Notes under the pieces: model-generated
Database searches by the model: none
What the model saw: the letters and a program-made list of their open reading frames with translations, nothing else
Told to the model about the DNA's origin: nothing
Made by a program: the position numbers and the translations under genes
Assembly: GCA_001872285.1 (NCBI GenBank)
Contig: MNXU01000038.1
Coordinates: 1-64,000, forward strand
Source: Betaproteobacteria bacterium CG2_30_68_42
GTDB lineage: Bacteria > Pseudomonadota > Gammaproteobacteria > Burkholderiales > Rhodocyclaceae
Reading direction: 5' to 3'
Length of the DNA: 64,000 nucleotides
Shown: piece by piece, positions 59,690 through 64,000 of the stretch
Layout: every line of letters starts with the position of its first letter
Numbering within the stretch: the stretch's first letter is position 1

Positions 59690-61154
59690 TGCGCGCCTCC
59701 CGGCAGGCGGGTGTGCCAGTCGGTGGCCTGCTGGTAGCGGTGCGCCACGTTGAGGATGCGCGCCTCGCCGAAATAGTCGCCGATGATGTGCAGGCCGACC
59801 GGGCATCCGTTCGCGCCGAGGCCGCAGGGGATCGACATCGCGGGCAGGCCGGCCAGATTCACCGCGATCGTGTAGATGTCGGACAGGTACATCTGCACCG
59901 GGTCGCCGGCGCGGTCGCCGAGCGCGAAGGCGGTGGTCGGGCTGGTCGGCCCCATGAGCACGTCGCAGTTCGCCAACGCCGCCGCGAAGTCGGCCGCAAT
60001 CAGGCGCCGGATGCGCTGGGCCTGGAGATAGTAGGCGTCGTAGTAGCCGTGCGAGAGCACGTAGGTTCCGATCAGAATGCGGCGCCTGACCTCGGCGCCG
60101 AAGCCCTGGGCGCGGCTCTTGCCGTAGAGCTCGGCGAGATCCGCGTAGTGCGGCGCGCGGTAGCCGTAGCGCACGCCGTCGAAGCGCGAGAGGTTGCTCG
60201 AGGCCTCGGCCGGGGCGATGACGTAATAGGCCGGCACCGACAGCGCCATGTTCGGCAGGCTCACCTCCACGGTGGAGGCGCCCAGCCGGCGAATCTCGCC
60301 GAGCGCCGCCTCCACCGCGCGCGCGACGTCGCCATCGAGGCCCTCTGCGAAAAACTCGCGCGGCAGGCCGACCCTCAGGCCCGCGAGCGGTTTGTCGAGA
60401 TCGCGCGCGTAATCCTCGGGCGGACGATCGAGGCTGGTGGAGTCACGCGCATCGTGGCCCGCCATCGCATTGAGCAGCCATGCGCAATCGGCGGCAAGCC
60501 GCGCCATCGGCCCGCCCTGGTCGAGGCTGGAGGCGAAGGCGATCATGCCGTAGCGTGAGACCACGCCGTAGGTCGGCTTCAGTCCGCTCACCCCGCACAG
60601 CGCCGCGGGCTGGCGGATCGAGCCGCCGGTGTCGGTGCCGGTGGCCGCAGGGGCGAGCCCGGCCGCCACCGCGGCGGCCGAGCCTCCCGAGGATCCGCCC
60701 GGCACGCGTCCCGTATCCCAGGGGTTGCGCACCGGCCCGAAGAACGAGGTCTCGCTGGAGGAGCCCATGGCGAACTCGTCCATGTTGGTCTTGCCGAGGA
60801 TGACGCAGCCGGCGGCGTCGAAGCGCTCGATGACGTGCGCATCATAGGGGCTGACGAAGTTCGCGAGCATGCGCGAGCCGCAGGTGGTCGGCCAGCCGCG
60901 GGTGCAGAAGATGTCCTTGTGGGCGACCGGAATCCCGGTCAGCACGCCGCCCTCGCCGCGCGCGATCCGCTCGTCGGCCGCACGCGCCTGCGCGAGCGAC
61001 CTGTCCGGATCGACCGTGATGAAGGCGTTGAGCCGCGGGTTCTCGCGCTCGATGCGACCGAGGTAGGCCGCCGTGAGCTCGACGCTCGAGATCCTGCGCG
61101 ACGCGAGCGCCGCCGAGAGCGCCGCCAGCCCGCCATCGAGCAGCGCGTCGCGGC

Positions 61155-61158
<4 letters not shown>
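59686..61158 (-). CDS. gatA: aspartyl/glutamyl-tRNA amidotransferase subunit A
   Basis: Amidase subunit that supplies ammonia from glutamine. The 490-residue product has the Ser-cisSer-Lys catalytic set: Lys in [13 protein letters not shown], Ser in [16 protein letters not shown] and nucleophile Ser in [38 protein letters not shown] follows. Start is GTG at 61158 ([14 protein letters not shown]), overlapping the gatC stop (GTGA); an ATG is absent there. Its stop overlaps gatB. Presence of gatCAB suggests indirect Gln- or Asn-tRNA formation. Confidence 0.97.
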
Positions 61159-62605
<1,447 letters not shown>

Positions 62606-62673
62606 GCGCGCGGGCCGGCGGCGGCCTCGCGGCTGCGCCTCCGCACCCCCGGCGCCCAGCGTTGCGCTGATCC

Positions 62674-63603
62674 ATGTCCGCCGTAGGCCGCCAGCCGCCA
62701 CCCTTCTTCAGGCGCGGGGCGGCGCCGTTCGCGCGGCTCGCCTTGTTCGTGATCCTGTCGCTCACCCTGATCGGCGTCGATTCCCGCACCGGCATGCTGG
62801 AGCACGTGCGGCAGAGCCTCACCATGCTCGGCTATCCGCTGCGCACCGCGGCGCTCGCCCCGGCGCAGGCGCTTCACGAGGTCGGGGCGGTTCTCTCCGC
62901 CCAGGCCGACCTGCGCGGGGAAAACGCGAAGCTGAACGAGCAGGCGGTACGCGCGGCCGCGATCATCCTCCGGCAACGCCAGCTCGAGGAGGAGAATCGC
63001 CAGCTTCGCGCGCTGCTCGCGATGCGCGACCGCCAGCCGGCGTCCGGTACCGTGGCCGAGATCCTGTACGCCGTGCGCGATCCCTACTCGCGCAAGGTCA
63101 TCATCGACAAGGGAACGCGCCATGGAATCGAGGCCGGCGCGGCGGTCGTCGATGACATCGGCGTGATCGGGCAGGTGACCCGGGTGTTTCCCCTGAGCGC
63201 CGAAGTGACGCTGATCACCGACCGCGATCAGGCGGTGCCGATCGAGGTTGAGCGCAACCAGGTGCGCGCCGTGCTGTTCGGGGCGGGAGGCGGAGCGCTC
63301 GAGGTGCGTTATCTCGCTGCGGGCGCCGACGTGCGCGAAGGCGACATCCTGGTGACCTCCGGCCTGGATGGCATCTACCTCCCGGGACTGCCGGTCGGCC
63401 GCATCACGCGCATCGTTCAGGACGGCGCCAACGCGTTCGCGCGCATTCTCGCGACTCCGGCCGCGGCTGCGGAGCGCAGCAAGCTGGTGCTGGTGCTGGG
63501 CAGGCGCGCGGCGGCGGCGGCCGCCGAGGGTGAGGCCGCGGTCAAGCAGCGTCCGAAAAAGGGGCGCGCAGGGAAGGGCGCGCCGCGCGGGCAGCAGCGA
63601 TGA
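62674..63603 (+). CDS. mreC: rod-shape determining protein MreC
   Basis: Bitopic inner-membrane protein of the elongation complex. The 309-residue product has one N-terminal membrane helix (about 22-36, LALFVILSLTLIGV), a coiled coil (about 72-112, LRGENAKLNEQAVRAAAII...ENRQLRALLAM) and a periplasmic beta domain. GVVD-like GAAVVDDIGVIGQVTRVFPLSAEVTLITDRD matches MreC. The C-terminal tail is Lys/Arg-rich. Its stop overlaps the mreD start (ATGA). Confidence 0.95.
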   Translation: MSAVGRQPPPFFRRGAAPFARLALFVILSLTLIGVDSRTGMLEHVRQSLTMLGYPLRTAALAPAQALHEVGAVLSAQADLRGENAKLNEQAVRAAAIILRQRQLEEENRQLRALLAMRDRQPASGTVAEILYAVRDPYSRKVIIDKGTRHGIEAGAAVVDDIGVIGQVTRVFPLSAEVTLITDRDQAVPIEVERNQVRAVLFGAGGGALEVRYLAAGADVREGDILVTSGLDGIYLPGLPVGRITRIVQDGANAFARILATPAAAAERSKLVLVLGRRAAAAAAEGEAAVKQRPKKGRAGKGAPRGQQR

Positions 63604-64000
63604 AGCCGACGCACGACTCCACGCGCATCCTGCTGGCGGTCCGGAACTGGTTCATCTTCCTGAGCTTCGGCATCGCGCTGCTGCTCGACCTGATGCCGGC
63701 GCCGCCGGGATGGCCGGACTGGGTCGCGTTGGTGCTCACCTTCTGGTGCGTGCGCGAGCCGCTCAAGGTGGGGATGGCTACGGGCTTCGCGCTCGGCATC
63801 GCGGTGGATGTCGCCGATGCGGCTGTCATGGGAGAGCACGCGCTCGGCTATGTGCTGCTCGCCTATGCCGCGGGCGCGCTGTCGCGGCGCATCCTCTGGT
63901 TCCCGCTCTCGCTCCAGGCCCTGCATGTCCTGCCGCTGCTGCTGGCGATGCAGGTCGTGACGCTCGCCGCGCGCATGCTGGGCGGGGCCGCATTCCCCGG
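63600..64000 (+). CDS. mreD: rod-shape determining protein MreD (truncated by window end)
   Basis: The frame opens ATG AAG CCG ACG CAC and runs 133 codons without a stop to the window edge. It gives MKPTHDSTRILLAVRNWFIF with membrane helices (about 17-31 and 41-50), VREPLKVGMATGFALGIAVD, and MGEHALGYVLLAYAAGALS, the conserved MreD segment. MreD is an inner-membrane partner of MreC. About 160 residues are usual, so the last 30 or so are missing. Confidence 0.92.
   Translation, partial: MKPTHDSTRILLAVRNWFIFLSFGIALLLDLMPAPPGWPDWVALVLTFWCVREPLKVGMATGFALGIAVDVADAAVMGEHALGYVLLAYAAGALSRRILWFPLSLQALHVLPLLLAMQVVTLAARMLGGAAFP

Overview
The window is GC-rich, densely packed bacterial chromosome. Gene content points to a facultatively anaerobic proteobacterium, most likely a betaproteobacterium (inference). 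The indicators are gatCAB divergent from mreBCD, the oxygen-independent ubiquinone genes ubiU-ubiV-ubiT, UbiB, a class I polyhydroxyalkanoate synthase, a LiuR-type leucine/isovalerate cluster, and a double-length UvrA. I see no prophage, insertion sequence, CRISPR array, rRNA or tRNA. Most genes overlap by 4 bases (ATGA, GTGA or TTGA), so the operons are tight and translationally coupled.

Layout. 1-227: a 27-bp direct repeat and a G-rich/C-rich mini-repeat. 228-2067: fmt and htpX. 2072-7183 (minus): an acetyl-CoA synthetase-like ligase, pyruvate dehydrogenase-type E1 alpha, E1 beta and E2, and a stand-alone acyl carrier protein. 7278-8696: homospermidine synthase. 9185-13473 (minus): LivH-LivM-LivG-LivF permease and ATPases followed by a cation-efflux transporter, with no binding protein. 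13620-16771: an AidB-like acyl-CoA dehydrogenase coupled to a GabD-like aldehyde dehydrogenase. 16802-24076 (minus): mscL, a VanZ-like membrane protein, ubiT, ubiV, ubiU, a sodium/solute symporter and ubiB. 24204-29112: argS, a SPOR protein, a DsbA-type oxidoreductase, a short-chain dehydrogenase and a metal/cobalamin receptor-like protein. 29170-32053: a PaiB-like FMN protein, gamma-glutamyltranspeptidase and a small exported protein. 32156-36081 (minus): purU, phaC and a metallo-beta-lactamase-fold hydrolase. 36198-48843: liuR and the leucine/isovalerate degradation cluster. 48863-51551 (minus): a TPR/beta-barrel protein and a FecR-domain protein. 51724-61442 (minus): gatC-gatA-gatB-uvrA-miaA. 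61562-end: mreB, mreC and a truncated mreD.

How the genes fit together. The liu block converts isovaleryl-CoA through LiuA, LiuB/LiuD, LiuC and LiuE to acetyl-CoA and acetoacetate. It also holds three hotdog thioesterases, a thiolase, a second acyl-CoA dehydrogenase and a DsbA-fold isomerase. A perfect 16-bp palindrome (TTGACGTTAACGTCAA) just after liuR is a likely LiuR operator. UbiU, UbiV, UbiT and UbiB serve ubiquinone synthesis with and without oxygen.

The least ordinary material is small and intergenic. Two elements with perfect 17-bp inverted arms share the core AATGGGGTCAGACAC; the second sits exactly between the liuD stop and the liuE start and supplies liuE's GTG and Shine-Dalgarno-like sequence. 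A purine-rich GGGGACAG/GGGGGCAG mini-repeat lies at 3' gene ends and encodes the C-terminal tails of UbiV and the short-chain dehydrogenase. UvrA is 1864 residues, two complete UvrA units in one chain, inside the gatCAB-miaA operon.
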